64,000 nucleotides of DNA. It comes from Sediminicola sp. YIK13. Its GTDB lineage: Bacteria; Bacteroidota; Bacteroidia; Flavobacteriales; Flavobacteriaceae. Under the pieces are notes generated by a model, which had not been told where the DNA came from, ran no database searches, and saw nothing but the letters and a program-made list of their open reading frames with translations. The position numbers and the translations under genes are program-made. Shown here piece after piece: positions 36,867 through 45,936 of the stretch. The DNA lies in the NCBI RefSeq assembly GCF_001430825.1, contig NZ_CP010535.1, forward strand, positions 1,964,501 to 2,028,500, given 5' to 3'. Position 1 is the stretch's first letter. Each line of letters starts with the position of its first letter.

Positions 36867-37421
36867 ATGACAACTCACGTATTACAGCCCGAAATATGGG
36901 TGGATCAATATGCCGACTACCTTTTTAATTATGCCGTTTCCCGCGTAAGCGATGCTGAAATAGCGAAAGATCTGGTACAGGAAACCTTTTTTGCCGGATT
37001 AAAATCAGCCAAGAACTATAAAGGTGATGCTGCCGAGCGCACATGGCTGATCGCGATATTAAAAAGAAAAGTAATTGACCATTATCGCAAAATAAACTCC
37101 AATAAGGGAAAAGCAGAGGTACGTATGACCTATAACTCCAGTACAGAAACGGACGGTGACTGGCTAGAGGAGCAGGTAGCCGATCCCATGAGTATATTGG
37201 AAAATAGTGATATAGAAAACGAAGAGTTGGGAATGGCCATACAAGACTGTATTTCCAAATTACCTAAAAAACAATCTTTGGTGTTCACCATGAAAACTGT
37301 GCAGGGGATGAGTACTGAAGATATTTGTAATGAGTTGGATATTAATCCGTCTAACCTTTGGGTGATGATACACAGGGCCAGAACAACCCTTATGGATTGC
37401 CTTAATCAAAATTGGTTTTAA
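36867..37421 (+). CDS. ECF-type RNA polymerase sigma factor
   Basis: A 184-residue group 4 sigma factor. Region 2 (about 12-75) includes DLVQETFFAGLKSAKNYKGDAAERTWL; region 4 (about 118-175) includes ISKLPKKQSLVFTMKTVQGMSTEDICNELDINPSNLWVMIHRAR, the helix-turn-helix that reads the -35 element. A linker of about 45 residues with acidic patches joins them. It is followed 3 bases later by a small cysteine-rich protein that is probably its regulator. Confidence 0.92.
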   Translation: MTTHVLQPEIWVDQYADYLFNYAVSRVSDAEIAKDLVQETFFAGLKSAKNYKGDAAERTWLIAILKRKVIDHYRKINSNKGKAEVRMTYNSSTETDGDWLEEQVADPMSILENSDIENEELGMAIQDCISKLPKKQSLVFTMKTVQGMSTEDICNELDINPSNLWVMIHRARTTLMDCLNQNWF

Positions 37422-37424
37422 ATT

Positions 37425-37661
37425 ATGATTTCTTGCCAAGAAGCAGCGGTAATATGCAACAAAGCACAGTATAGAGAAGCTAAGTTTTTAGAGATCCTAA
37501 GACTTAAGTTCCACATCCTAATGTGCAAGACTTGCTCGAAATATACGAAGAAGAACACCAAGCTTACCTCCCTATGTGAACAGGCTCGTTTAAATGCCCT
37601 TTCAGAGAAGGACAAATTGGACATGAAGGAAAAGCTATATCCAAAAAGCAAACAAGAGTAA
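37425..37661 (+). CDS. Small zinc-finger (ZAS-like) putative anti-sigma factor
   Basis: A 78-residue protein beginning MISCQEAAVICNKAQYRE. His30-x3-Cys34-x2-Cys37 (HILMCKTC) matches the core HxxxCxxC of zinc-containing anti-sigma domains, with Cys4 and Cys11 upstream as further possible ligands. There is no transmembrane segment, so it would act in the cytosol, perhaps as a redox- or metal-sensing partner of the ECF sigma encoded 3 bases upstream. Its 3' end overlaps the convergent membrane-protein gene by 27 bases. Confidence 0.78.
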   Translation: MISCQEAAVICNKAQYREAKFLEILRLKFHILMCKTCSKYTKKNTKLTSLCEQARLNALSEKDKLDMKEKLYPKSKQE

Positions 37662-38459
37662 GAATAGCAACCAAAAGATTGGCATAGCCTCAACCCAAAA
37701 GGAAGAAAAATAAGTAGATTGTTTTTTTCTGGTAAACAACATTAAAAGCCCCAGCATAAAGAGACCCATGCCCTTAGACAGGGCATCCAGATTAGATATA
37801 TGGTCCTTTAAAAAAAGGAACCAAAAAAAAAGAAAGGCTCCAAATGTGCCTATCATCTTGGTCCTTAAATAGCCAATTAGCTGAGGTAAAGTCTTCAAAT
37901 CAGGCCCATCGTATTTCAAATCTCTAATCTCAAAGGGCACCATTAGCACCAAAACGAACAAAAATCGCTGTACTCCTTCCACCCACACATCCCAAGTTAG
38001 CTCTCCTGAGACAGCAAGAACTGGCAAATGCACGGTAGCCCCTGCCCAAACAACTGCTACGACAACAATTTTAAAACCTCCAAGGCTTCTCAGATTTCTA
38101 GCTTTAGGCAAAACCGGTATGGCATAAAGGGTCGTTAATAATACCAATACGACAATACACTTCCATGCCTCTAAGTTTAAAAACCATGCGTGGTAGATGG
38201 CAATAAAAAAAGAAATAAAGCTAAATATCTGTATGTTCTTATGGTAGCTATTGGCAACAAGGAGGTATTTTTTGGCCTCAACACCATATTTGACAAAGTT
38301 ATAACCGACAATTGTGCCAAAAAAAAGAAATATGGCCAGATTGCGATCCAAGGAAATGTTTAAGATTAAACAAGTCACCATCGCCATAGCAAAAACAGCT
38401 AGCGCCACATGGACACTCGCATCCAAATAAAAGTCAAAAACTCGCTTAGGCCAATTCAT
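37635..38459 (-). CDS. UbiA-like polytopic membrane protein
   Basis: A 274-residue protein with about eight hydrophobic helices. The spacing, FFGTIVGYNFVKYGV near the first loop and VPFEIRDLKYDGPDLKTLPQLIG in the middle resemble UbiA-family prenyltransferases, in which Asp-rich loops bind prenyl diphosphate. The first canonical NDxxDxxxD motif is not visible (NFVKYGVE stands in its place), so catalysis is doubtful; the second loop DLKYDGPD is a partial match. A -7 box (TAGTTTTG, minus strand 38471-38464) lies 4 bases before the ATG. The function is unknown. Confidence 0.65.
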   Translation of the reverse strand: MNWPKRVFDFYLDASVHVALAVFAMAMVTCLILNISLDRNLAIFLFFGTIVGYNFVKYGVEAKKYLLVANSYHKNIQIFSFISFFIAIYHAWFLNLEAWKCIVVLVLLTTLYAIPVLPKARNLRSLGGFKIVVVAVVWAGATVHLPVLAVSGELTWDVWVEGVQRFLFVLVLMVPFEIRDLKYDGPDLKTLPQLIGYLRTKMIGTFGAFLFFWFLFLKDHISNLDALSKGMGLFMLGLLMLFTRKKQSTYFSSFWVEAMPIFWLLFLLLFAFWI

Positions 38460-38556
38460 TGAACAAAACTAATTAAACTGTCTACAAGATTGATTTTTAG
38501 TTAAAAACTTTATGTTTTACCTAACATAATTTATCGATTTTGAAATAAGAAATCAG

Positions 38557-38564
38557 TAATTTTG
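38557..38564 (+). promoter_or_regulatory. -7 promoter box of gcvP
   Basis: TAATTTTG matches TAnnTTTG exactly, 36 bases before the ATG at 38601. A TTG at 38540-38542 is 14 bases upstream, slightly too close for the standard spacing. Confidence 0.45.
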
Positions 38565-38600
38565 CACATCTTTTTGATTAAGAAAAAAAACGCCCAAAAT

Positions 38601-41450
38601 ATGAGGACAGACGTATTTGCATTGCGCCATATTGGTATAAGAGAAGAAGACCTTCCGGAAATGCTTAAAACGGTACAAGTAGATAATTTAGAACAATTGA
38701 TCTATGAGACCTTACCGGATGATATTAGGTTAAAAAAACCATTGGACCTGCCGATGGCTATGAGCGAACACGAGTTCCTTACCCATCTCCAAAAGCTTTC
38801 CGAAAAAAATAAAGTATTCAAATCGTACATTGGACTTGGATACCACGAGAGCCTTACCCCTTCTCCGATTAAGAGGAATATTCTCGAGAATCCAGGATGG
38901 TACACGGCCTATACTCCTTATCAGGCAGAAATTGCACAAGGCCGCCTAGAGGCCTTATTGAATTTCCAAACCATGATCTGTGATCTTACAGGAATGGAAT
39001 TGGCCAATGCATCCCTATTGGATGAAAGCACCTCTGCTGCCGAGGCTATGACCATGCTATACGAAGTGAGGAGCAGGGATCAAAAAAAGAACAATACGGT
39101 TAAATTCTTTGTTTCCGAAGAAGTTCTACCACAGACCTTATCCCTTTTAAAAACAAGGGCCATACCTTTAGGTATAGAGTTGGTTATTGGTGATCACGGC
39201 TCTTTTGAATTCACTAATGATTTTTATGGGGCTTTATTACAATATCCTGGAAAGTACGGTCAAGTAAACGATTATGCATCTTTCGTGGCCAAAGCGAAAG
39301 AACAAGAAATAAAGGTAGCCGTAGCTGCAGACATCTTAAGTTTGGTATTATTGACCCCTCCGGGAGAATTTGGAGCCGATGTTGTAGTGGGTACCACCCA
39401 AAGATTTGGAATTCCATTGGGTTATGGTGGACCACACGCGGCATTTTTCGCAACTAAAGATGAATATAAAAGAAGTATTCCAGGACGTATCATTGGGGTA
39501 ACCAAGGATACAGATGGCAAGCCTGCCCTGCGTATGGCATTACAAACCAGGGAACAACATATAAAAAGGGACAAAGCCACTTCCAACATATGTACTGCCC
39601 AGGTTCTATTGGCTGTTATGGCCGGTATGTACGGTGTATACCATGGTCCGAGAGGATTAAAATATATTGCTGACAAAGTACACTCATCTACAGCTACTTT
39701 GGCCGATGCGTTGGAAAAACTGGGCTTGTTCCAGACCAACACTTCCTATTTTGATACCATTCTCGTGAAGGCCGATGCCAAATTGGTTAGACCGGAGGCA
39801 GAGAAGAACGAGGTAAACTTCTTCTATCCAGATGCCGATACGGTAAGTATCTCTCTGAATGAAGCTACCTCTCTAAAAGACCTCCAACAAATAGCTGATA
39901 TTTTCGCAAAAGCTCTTTCCAAAGAAGGTGTGAAAATTGATAGCCTGTCACCCAAAACTATCATTGATGGTTCCATAAAACGTACTTCCTCTTTCATGGA
40001 AAATGCTGTTTTCAACTCTTTTCATTCAGAAACACAATTGATGCGCTACATCAAAAAATTGGAGCGTAAAGATTTAGCGTTGAACCATTCCATGATCTCT
40101 CTTGGTTCTTGCACCATGAAATTGAATGCAGCCTCGGAAATGCTTCCATTAAGCACACCACAATGGGGCAACATACACCCCTTTGTACCTGTGGAACAGG
40201 CCGAAGGATATCAAATTATGTTGAAGGAATTGGAGCAAGACCTAAATGTCATTACTGGATTTGCTGGAACATCATTACAGCCCAATTCAGGTGCCCAAGG
40301 TGAATATGCAGGTTTAATGACCATAAGGGCCTATCACGAGTCCAATGGCGATCACAACAGAAACATCTGCCTTATCCCTGCTTCTGCCCATGGAACCAAT
40401 CCAGCTTCCGCCGTTATGGCCGGAATGAAAGTAGTGGTTACAAAAACCGATGAGAAAGGTAATATTGACGTTGGCGATTTAGAGGCTAAAGTTGAACAGC
40501 ACAAAGAAAATTTAGCTGCTTTGATGGTCACATACCCATCCACACATGGAGTGTTTGAATCTTCTATTAAGCACATCACAAAATTAATCCATGATAATGG
40601 AGGTCAGGTCTATATGGACGGAGCCAATATGAACGCACAGGTAGGAATTACCAACCCAGCGGCCATAGGTGCCGATGTATGCCACTTAAACCTTCACAAA
40701 ACATTTGCTATTCCTCATGGCGGTGGCGGACCGGGAGTTGGCCCAATCTGCGTTGCAGAACAATTGGTTCCCTTTTTACCTGGAAATCCACTTATAAAAA
40801 CAGGAGGGGAAAAAGCCATTACAGCTATTTCTGCAGCTCCTTGGGGAAGCTCATTGGTTTGCTTGATATCCTATGGCTATATAAAAATGTTGGGGGAAAA
40901 AGGTCTTACCCATTCTACCAAAATTGCCATATTAAATGCCAACTATATTAAACATAGACTTAGTGGTAAGTTCGATGTTCTATATACAGGGGAGATGGGA
41001 CGCGCAGCGCATGAAATGATCATCGACTGTAGGCCTTTCAAAGAAAACGGAATAGAAGTAACGGATATTGCAAAACGATTGATGGACTACGGATTTCATT
41101 CTCCAACCGTTTCCTTTCCCGTTGCAGGGACGATGATGATAGAACCTACGGAAAGTGAGGGCCTATCGGAATTGAACCGTTTTTGTGACGCCATGCTTTC
41201 CATAAGAGCCGAAATAGATGAGGCTTCTTTGGAAAATAGCGCTAACGTCCTTAAAAATGCACCACATACGTTAGACATGGTCACCAATGACAATTGGGAA
41301 TTCCCATACAGCAGACAAAAGGCTGCCTTCCCGTTACCCTATGTATCGGAAAATAAATTCTGGCCAAGCATCAGAAGGGTAGATGAAGCATATGGAGACC
41401 GTAATTTAATTTGCACTTGTGCACCAATTGAAGCGTACGCAGAAGCATAA
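38601..41450 (+). CDS. gcvP: Glycine dehydrogenase (decarboxylating), P protein
   Basis: GcvP decarboxylates glycine with PLP and passes the aminomethyl group to the lipoyl H protein in the glycine cleavage system. I start it at the ATG at 38601 (MRTDVFALRHIG), which matches the family N terminus; an in-frame ATG 13 codons upstream adds an unlikely extension after the promoter box. The 949-residue product is the single-chain type with fused P1 and P2 halves. The PLP lysine is K700 in HLNLHKTFAIPHGGGGPG. GcvT and GcvH are not in the window. Confidence 0.96.
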   Translation: MRTDVFALRHIGIREEDLPEMLKTVQVDNLEQLIYETLPDDIRLKKPLDLPMAMSEHEFLTHLQKLSEKNKVFKSYIGLGYHESLTPSPIKRNILENPGWYTAYTPYQAEIAQGRLEALLNFQTMICDLTGMELANASLLDESTSAAEAMTMLYEVRSRDQKKNNTVKFFVSEEVLPQTLSLLKTRAIPLGIELVIGDHGSFEFTNDFYGALLQYPGKYGQVNDYASFVAKAKEQEIKVAVAADILSLVLLTPPGEFGADVVVGTTQRFGIPLGYGGPHAAFFATKDEYKRSIPGRIIGVTKDTDGKPALRMALQTREQHIKRDKATSNICTAQVLLAVMAGMYGVYHGPRGLKYIADKVHSSTATLADALEKLGLFQTNTSYFDTILVKADAKLVRPEAEKNEVNFFYPDADTVSISLNEATSLKDLQQIADIFAKALSKEGVKIDSLSPKTIIDGSIKRTSSFMENAVFNSFHSETQLMRYIKKLERKDLALNHSMISLGSCTMKLNAASEMLPLSTPQWGNIHPFVPVEQAEGYQIMLKELEQDLNVITGFAGTSLQPNSGAQGEYAGLMTIRAYHESNGDHNRNICLIPASAHGTNPASAVMAGMKVVVTKTDEKGNIDVGDLEAKVEQHKENLAALMVTYPSTHGVFESSIKHITKLIHDNGGQVYMDGANMNAQVGITNPAAIGADVCHLNLHKTFAIPHGGGGPGVGPICVAEQLVPFLPGNPLIKTGGEKAITAISAAPWGSSLVCLISYGYIKMLGEKGLTHSTKIAILNANYIKHRLSGKFDVLYTGEMGRAAHEMIIDCRPFKENGIEVTDIAKRLMDYGFHSPTVSFPVAGTMMIEPTESEGLSELNRFCDAMLSIRAEIDEASLENSANVLKNAPHTLDMVTNDNWEFPYSRQKAAFPLPYVSENKFWPSIRRVDEAYGDRNLICTCAPIEAYAEA

Positions 41451-41476
41451 GAATCCCAATAAAACAAATACCTCAG

Positions 41477-41507
41477 AGCCTCCCTTATCATTTAGGGAGG
41501 CTTTTTT
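41477..41507 (+). terminator. Rho-independent terminator of gcvP
   Basis: AGCCTCCCT (41477-41485) pairs perfectly with AGGGAGGCT (41494-41502) around an 8-base loop, then six T. Confidence 0.9.
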
Positions 41508-41606
41508 ATTAGCGAGTAATCATGAATCATTTTGAATTGGACATCGTAGTATTCATTATGCATGCATAGTAATATTTGTTAAATTGCGCTATATTGCACC
41601 TATTAT

Positions 41607-42677
41607 ATGAACACTACTTCTATGACTATTGGTATTACAGGCACAGGTTGCTACCTGCCAACAATTATCACCTCAAACGAGGATTTTGGCAATCATGAAT
41701 TCCTTAATTCTGATGGCACAATTTTCAATAGTCCAAACACGGTAATCATTGAAAAGTTCAAGGGTATCACTGGGATTGAAAAAAGGCGGTATGCCGAACC
41801 CAACCTTAATACCTCTCATTTAGCTTTTAAGGCTGCCGAAAAGGCCATTGCTGATGCAGGTATCGACAAGGAAGAACTGGACTATATAATATTTGCCCAC
41901 AACTTTGGGGACGTGGCTCACGGACAGTCGCAAGGAGACACACTCCCAAGTTTGGCTACCCGAGTTAAGCACCAACTCAAAATACAAAATCCAAAATGTG
42001 TGGCCTACGACCTTTTATTTGGATGCCCAGGATGGATAGAAGGGGTAATTCAGGCGTATGCCTTTATAAAAAGTGGCATAGCCAAAAAATGTCTCGTTAT
42101 CGGAGCTGAAACCTTGTCTAGGATAGTTGATAAGTATGATAGGGATTCTATGATCTATTCCGATGGTGCTGGAGCTACAATTATTGAGGCTAATGCAGAA
42201 GGAAACATTTTGTCACATGCCTCTGCAACTTACGCCAATGATGAGGCTTATTATCTATTTTTTGGAGACTCGTATTCCCAGAAAGATTCCTCAAAAACAA
42301 AATACATTAAAATGCATGGCCGGAAAATCTACGAGTTTGCCGTGACACATGTACCGAATGCAATGCGCGACTGCCTGGAAAGAAGTGGCGTGGGTATTGA
42401 AGAGGTTAAAAAAATATTCATCCACCAGGCAAATGAAAAAATGGACGAGGCCATCGTAAAACGTTTCTACAAATCATACGGCCTTGAAATGCCAAAGGAT
42501 GTAATGCCAATGGTCATCAATCAATTGGGAAATAGTTCTGTGGCTACCATCCCTACCCTTTATGATATGGTTAGAAAGGGAAAAGTGGAAAATCAGGAAA
42601 TAAAAAAAGGAGATGTTGCTATATTTGCAAGCGTAGGCGCGGGAATGAACATAAACGCCTTCGTTTATAGATATTAG
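41607..42677 (+). CDS. Ketoacyl-ACP synthase III (FabH-like)
   Basis: A 356-residue thiolase-fold enzyme with an intact catalytic triad: Cys140 in LLFGCPGW, His273 in FIHQANEK and Asn309 in QLGNSSVAT. KASIII enzymes condense an acyl-CoA with malonyl-ACP. It is longer than housekeeping FabH (about 330) and sits in a cassette with a methyltransferase (1 base downstream) and a family 2 glycosyltransferase, which suggests a special lipid or small-molecule product rather than fatty-acid initiation. A second start at 41622 (MTIGITGTGCYLP) is equally possible. Confidence 0.88.
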   Translation: MNTTSMTIGITGTGCYLPTIITSNEDFGNHEFLNSDGTIFNSPNTVIIEKFKGITGIEKRRYAEPNLNTSHLAFKAAEKAIADAGIDKEELDYIIFAHNFGDVAHGQSQGDTLPSLATRVKHQLKIQNPKCVAYDLLFGCPGWIEGVIQAYAFIKSGIAKKCLVIGAETLSRIVDKYDRDSMIYSDGAGATIIEANAEGNILSHASATYANDEAYYLFFGDSYSQKDSSKTKYIKMHGRKIYEFAVTHVPNAMRDCLERSGVGIEEVKKIFIHQANEKMDEAIVKRFYKSYGLEMPKDVMPMVINQLGNSSVATIPTLYDMVRKGKVENQEIKKGDVAIFASVGAGMNINAFVYRY

Positions 42678-42678
42678 C

Positions 42679-43215
42679 ATGTACGAAAATAATTTTCCGA
42701 ATAAAAGATTCAAATATACCGCAGCATTTTTACAAAAACACATTAGAAAAGACCAACTCATTTTAGATCTTGGGGTAGAAAATCCTTTTTCTAAAATCAT
42801 GAAAGAACAGGGGTATTCTGTGATGAACACCCAGGGTGAGGATTTGGATCTCGAATTTACATCGGTAAAGAATTCCACAGCAGAGGTGGTTACTGCCTTT
42901 GAAATCTTTGAACACCTTGTGGCCCCCTTTAATGTCCTTCGTGAAATAAAGGCAAACAAACTGGTTGCCAGCATTCCTTTGCGCCTTTGGTTTTCCGCAG
43001 CCTATAAAAGCAAAACAGACACTTGGGACAGACATTATCACGAATTTGAAGACTGGCAATTTGATTGGCTTCTGGAAAAAGCGGGATGGGAGATTAAAGA
43101 TCGAGCCAAATGGACCAATCCTGTAAATAAACTAGGTATTAGACCCTTGTTAAGAAGTATAACCCCGCGTTATTATATTGTATATGCCGAAAGAAAAGCT
43201 CCAAAAGCATACTAA
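42679..43215 (+). CDS. Class I SAM-dependent methyltransferase-like protein
   Basis: A 178-residue protein with a Rossmann-like methyltransferase fold: ILDLGVENPFSKIM stands at motif I, EDLDLEF at motif II, and AFEIFEHLVAPFNVLREIK at the post-II region (the usual xxEHxxxP). The glycine-rich loop is degenerate: GxGxG is replaced by Gly-Val-Glu-Asn-Pro, so SAM binding may be weak or changed. It starts one base after the KASIII stop and precedes the GT2 gene by 11 bases. Confidence 0.8.
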   Translation: MYENNFPNKRFKYTAAFLQKHIRKDQLILDLGVENPFSKIMKEQGYSVMNTQGEDLDLEFTSVKNSTAEVVTAFEIFEHLVAPFNVLREIKANKLVASIPLRLWFSAAYKSKTDTWDRHYHEFEDWQFDWLLEKAGWEIKDRAKWTNPVNKLGIRPLLRSITPRYYIVYAERKAPKAY

Positions 43216-43226
43216 GAAAAAGCAAA

Positions 43227-44090
43227 ATGTTTTCTATGAAGTACAGTATTATAATCCCTGCACATAACGAAGAGATCCATTTAAAAGATGCATTGTCTTC
43301 TGTACTTAGGCAGACACTTCAACCCAGCTCTGTAATTGTGGTTAATGACAATTCTGATGACGCTACAGAAGGTATCATAGACGAATTCACAGCACTAAAT
43401 CCTATATTTCAGAAGCTGAACATTATATCCTCACACCTCCATATGCCTGGCAGCAAAGTGGTTAATGCTTTTAAAAACGGGCTAGATCAACTACAAGTAG
43501 ACTATGATTTCCTAGTGAAGTTAGATGCCGATATTATATTGCCTGACAACTATTTCGAAAAAATAGCCGCTATCTTCAACAATCATCCAAATGTAGGTAT
43601 AGCCGGAGGAATTGCTTACGAACAAGATGAGTCCGGCGAGTGGAAAAGAAACCACCCTATGGACAATGATCATGTGAGGGGCGCATTCAAGTCCTATAAG
43701 AAAACGTGCTTCTTGGCTATGGGAGGACTTAGAAATGCCATGGGATGGGATACTGTAGATGAATTGCTCGCCAAATTTCACGGGTTCGACATCCATACCG
43801 ATGAAAGCTTAAAAGTGAAACATTTGCGGCCCATTGGTAAAGCCTATAACAAAAGAGCAAAACTATTGCAGGGAAAGGCCATGTACACCATGCGCTATGG
43901 TTTTCCAATTACCCTTATAGCATCGGCTAAAATGGCTTGGAAACAGCGTAAATTAAAGTCGCTTTTGGATAACCTTCAAGGCTTCTTTGGCGCTAAAAAA
44001 GATAAGGCTCCCTTTTTGGTCACTGAAAAAGAAGGTGATTTCATCAGGGACTTGAGATGGAAAAATATCAAGGGCAAGCTATTGGGATAG
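43227..44090 (+). CDS. Family 2 glycosyltransferase
   Basis: A 287-residue GT-A fold protein: YSIIIPAHNEE at the N terminus, VVNDNSDDATEGI, and the metal/sugar-nucleotide DxD motif in KLDADIILPDNYF (around residue 95). The C-terminal part is amphipathic and lacks clear transmembrane helices, so it is cytosolic or membrane-associated. A second start at 43236 (MKYSIIIP) fits the family better. Acceptor and sugar donor are unknown. It is the last gene of the KASIII-methyltransferase-GT2 cassette. Confidence 0.88.
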   Translation: MFSMKYSIIIPAHNEEIHLKDALSSVLRQTLQPSSVIVVNDNSDDATEGIIDEFTALNPIFQKLNIISSHLHMPGSKVVNAFKNGLDQLQVDYDFLVKLDADIILPDNYFEKIAAIFNNHPNVGIAGGIAYEQDESGEWKRNHPMDNDHVRGAFKSYKKTCFLAMGGLRNAMGWDTVDELLAKFHGFDIHTDESLKVKHLRPIGKAYNKRAKLLQGKAMYTMRYGFPITLIASAKMAWKQRKLKSLLDNLQGFFGAKKDKAPFLVTEKEGDFIRDLRWKNIKGKLLG

Positions 44091-44104
44091 CTTGCCCTCA
44101 TTTT
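44071..44104 (+). terminator. Terminator overlapping the GT2 stop codon
   Basis: AGGGCAAGCTAT (44071-44082) pairs perfectly with ATAGCTTGCCCT (44087-44098) around the tetraloop TGGG, followed by CATTTTAG. The TAG stop codon (44088-44090) lies inside the stem. Confidence 0.65.
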
Positions 44105-44146
44105 AGTAGATTTATTCTATAAAGTAGATTTCAGAAACTTATTTCA

Positions 44147-45823
44147 TTATTCCAAAACCTCTCGTATTGGCTCTCCAGTAGATCCATTCGGAAAAGCAAT
44201 TCCCAACAAAGTTGCTATTGTAGGAGCAATATCCGGTATTTCAGTTTTAACTACCGTACTTCCCCTTTTTATTCCCTTTCCAAAGAAAAATAATGGAACA
44301 TGCGTATCATAGGAATAAGCAGAACCATGAGTAGAACCTGTGATCGAATACTGAACTGTAGAAGGCTTTAATACCAATAACACATCTCCAGAACGTTTTT
44401 GATTATAGCCATTTTGTAAGATATAGGGTATTCCCTTGGTATACTCGTTCTGCCACATTTGATTGGCGGTATACGTTCGCTCAACACCATCATACCCCAG
44501 CATTTCATTTGCTATGGCCACTTGGACCGTTTCCAGACTTAGATCCAATCCTTTAATTACCCCATGATCCAGGAAAATTTGATTATTTGAAATATTCCGT
44601 ATTAAATCTTTCGTTCCAAAAGTATACCCAACAAATTCATTCAGCTTTTTTAGCATCTCCGAAGTTTTAACGTATCCCGCTGGAATTTTTTGATCTATAA
44701 GATAGGCAGGCACCTCATTTGCACCATGGTCTGACGTTAGAAAAACCGTATATTCCCCTTTCCCTACTTTTTTGTCCAACGCTTTTAGAAAACGCTCCAA
44801 ATCCCTATCCAATCGGATATATGTATCCTGCACCTCCTTGGAATCGACTCCATACATATGCCCTACATAATCCGTACTTGAAAAGCTTACCGCCAAAAAA
44901 TCCGTGATTTCGTCCTCCCCCAATTCTTCACCATCCAGTGCCGCCAAAGCAAAATCTGTAGTTATACTATTACCATAAGGGGTAGATTTCAAAAGACTGA
45001 ATTCTCCATTGGCATCCCAAAGAAGTGGAAGATCATGGGGAAAGGTAGTGGTAGTCTCTCCATTAAACATTCCTTCGTAGGGGCTCTCATCAGTACCACT
45101 CTCTAAATATGAAGCGATGTCCTTAAAGGTATTCCATGGTTTTTTATAATCTTCAACAATATTTGACGCATTAAAATCCTTGACCCACTTGGGCAATTCC
45201 TGCATATAATAGGTGCTGGTTATCCAGTTCCCTTCGTCTCCACCCTGTAGCCAGTATGCCCCATTAGCTGTATGTCCACCTGGCAATACTGCTCCCCTAT
45301 CCTTTAAGGAAACGGCAATTACCTTTCCGCGCATCTGGGTATGCAATCTAAGCTCATCGGTGATGGTTGTGGTGTTCATTCTATGGGGTGACATTTTCCC
45401 TGCATTGGTCAAGGTCCCAACTGAAGCATAAGCCTCATCACCTGCGCAATACACACTTTTACCAGATTCCTTATCGTACCAATCATTCCCAATTATGCCA
45501 TGCATGGAAGGGGTGGCTCCCGTATACACAGACGCATGACCAGGTCCTGTATACGTAGGCGCGTAATTAAAATGGTTGTTTTTACATGTGAATCCTTCAT
45601 TGGCCAAACGTTTAAAACCTCCTTCACCATAATGATCCCAAAAACGCGTTACATAATCATAGCGCATTTGATCGACCACCATACCTACCACCAATTTTGG
45701 TTTTGTTTGAATGGACGTGGAAGTTGGAGTATCAGATCCACCTCTTTTCTGGGCTTCAATTTCGTTGGGTTTACTAATGAATAGCAAAAGTAAAAGGACA
45801 AGTATTATATTATTTTTGATCAT
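44147..45823 (-). CDS. PafA-like secreted alkaline phosphatase
   Basis: A 558-residue exported enzyme of the alkaline phosphatase/NPP superfamily with a signal peptide (LLLLFISKPNEIEAQ). Metal and active-site residues follow the phosphate-irrepressible PafA pattern: VVDQMRYDY (metal Asp), nucleophile Thr92 in YTGPGHAS, Asn113 in GNDWYD, and the Lys173/Arg175 pair in SLKDRG, which select for phosphate monoesters. The later SSTDYVGHMYG and TSDHGANEVP supply zinc ligands. Length (about 546 in Elizabethkingia PafA) fits. It converges with the glycosyltransferase cassette. Confidence 0.88.
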   Translation of the reverse strand: MIKNNIILVLLLLLFISKPNEIEAQKRGGSDTPTSTSIQTKPKLVVGMVVDQMRYDYVTRFWDHYGEGGFKRLANEGFTCKNNHFNYAPTYTGPGHASVYTGATPSMHGIIGNDWYDKESGKSVYCAGDEAYASVGTLTNAGKMSPHRMNTTTITDELRLHTQMRGKVIAVSLKDRGAVLPGGHTANGAYWLQGGDEGNWITSTYYMQELPKWVKDFNASNIVEDYKKPWNTFKDIASYLESGTDESPYEGMFNGETTTTFPHDLPLLWDANGEFSLLKSTPYGNSITTDFALAALDGEELGEDEITDFLAVSFSSTDYVGHMYGVDSKEVQDTYIRLDRDLERFLKALDKKVGKGEYTVFLTSDHGANEVPAYLIDQKIPAGYVKTSEMLKKLNEFVGYTFGTKDLIRNISNNQIFLDHGVIKGLDLSLETVQVAIANEMLGYDGVERTYTANQMWQNEYTKGIPYILQNGYNQKRSGDVLLVLKPSTVQYSITGSTHGSAYSYDTHVPLFFFGKGIKRGSTVVKTEIPDIAPTIATLLGIAFPNGSTGEPIREVLE

Positions 45824-45936
45824 GCTTAAAATCTTAAAGACGTAAAATTAAATAAATAAATACCTTTAAAAGATAATTGAAGCTTAAATGAAAGCTAATA
45901 TTCCTATTTTTACAGCAAGAAGTCTATTTATATTAC

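Noticed and set aside
38562-38600. Upstream in-frame ATG of gcvP
   Set aside because: The extension lies beside the promoter box and does not match the family N terminus; the ATG at 38601 does.
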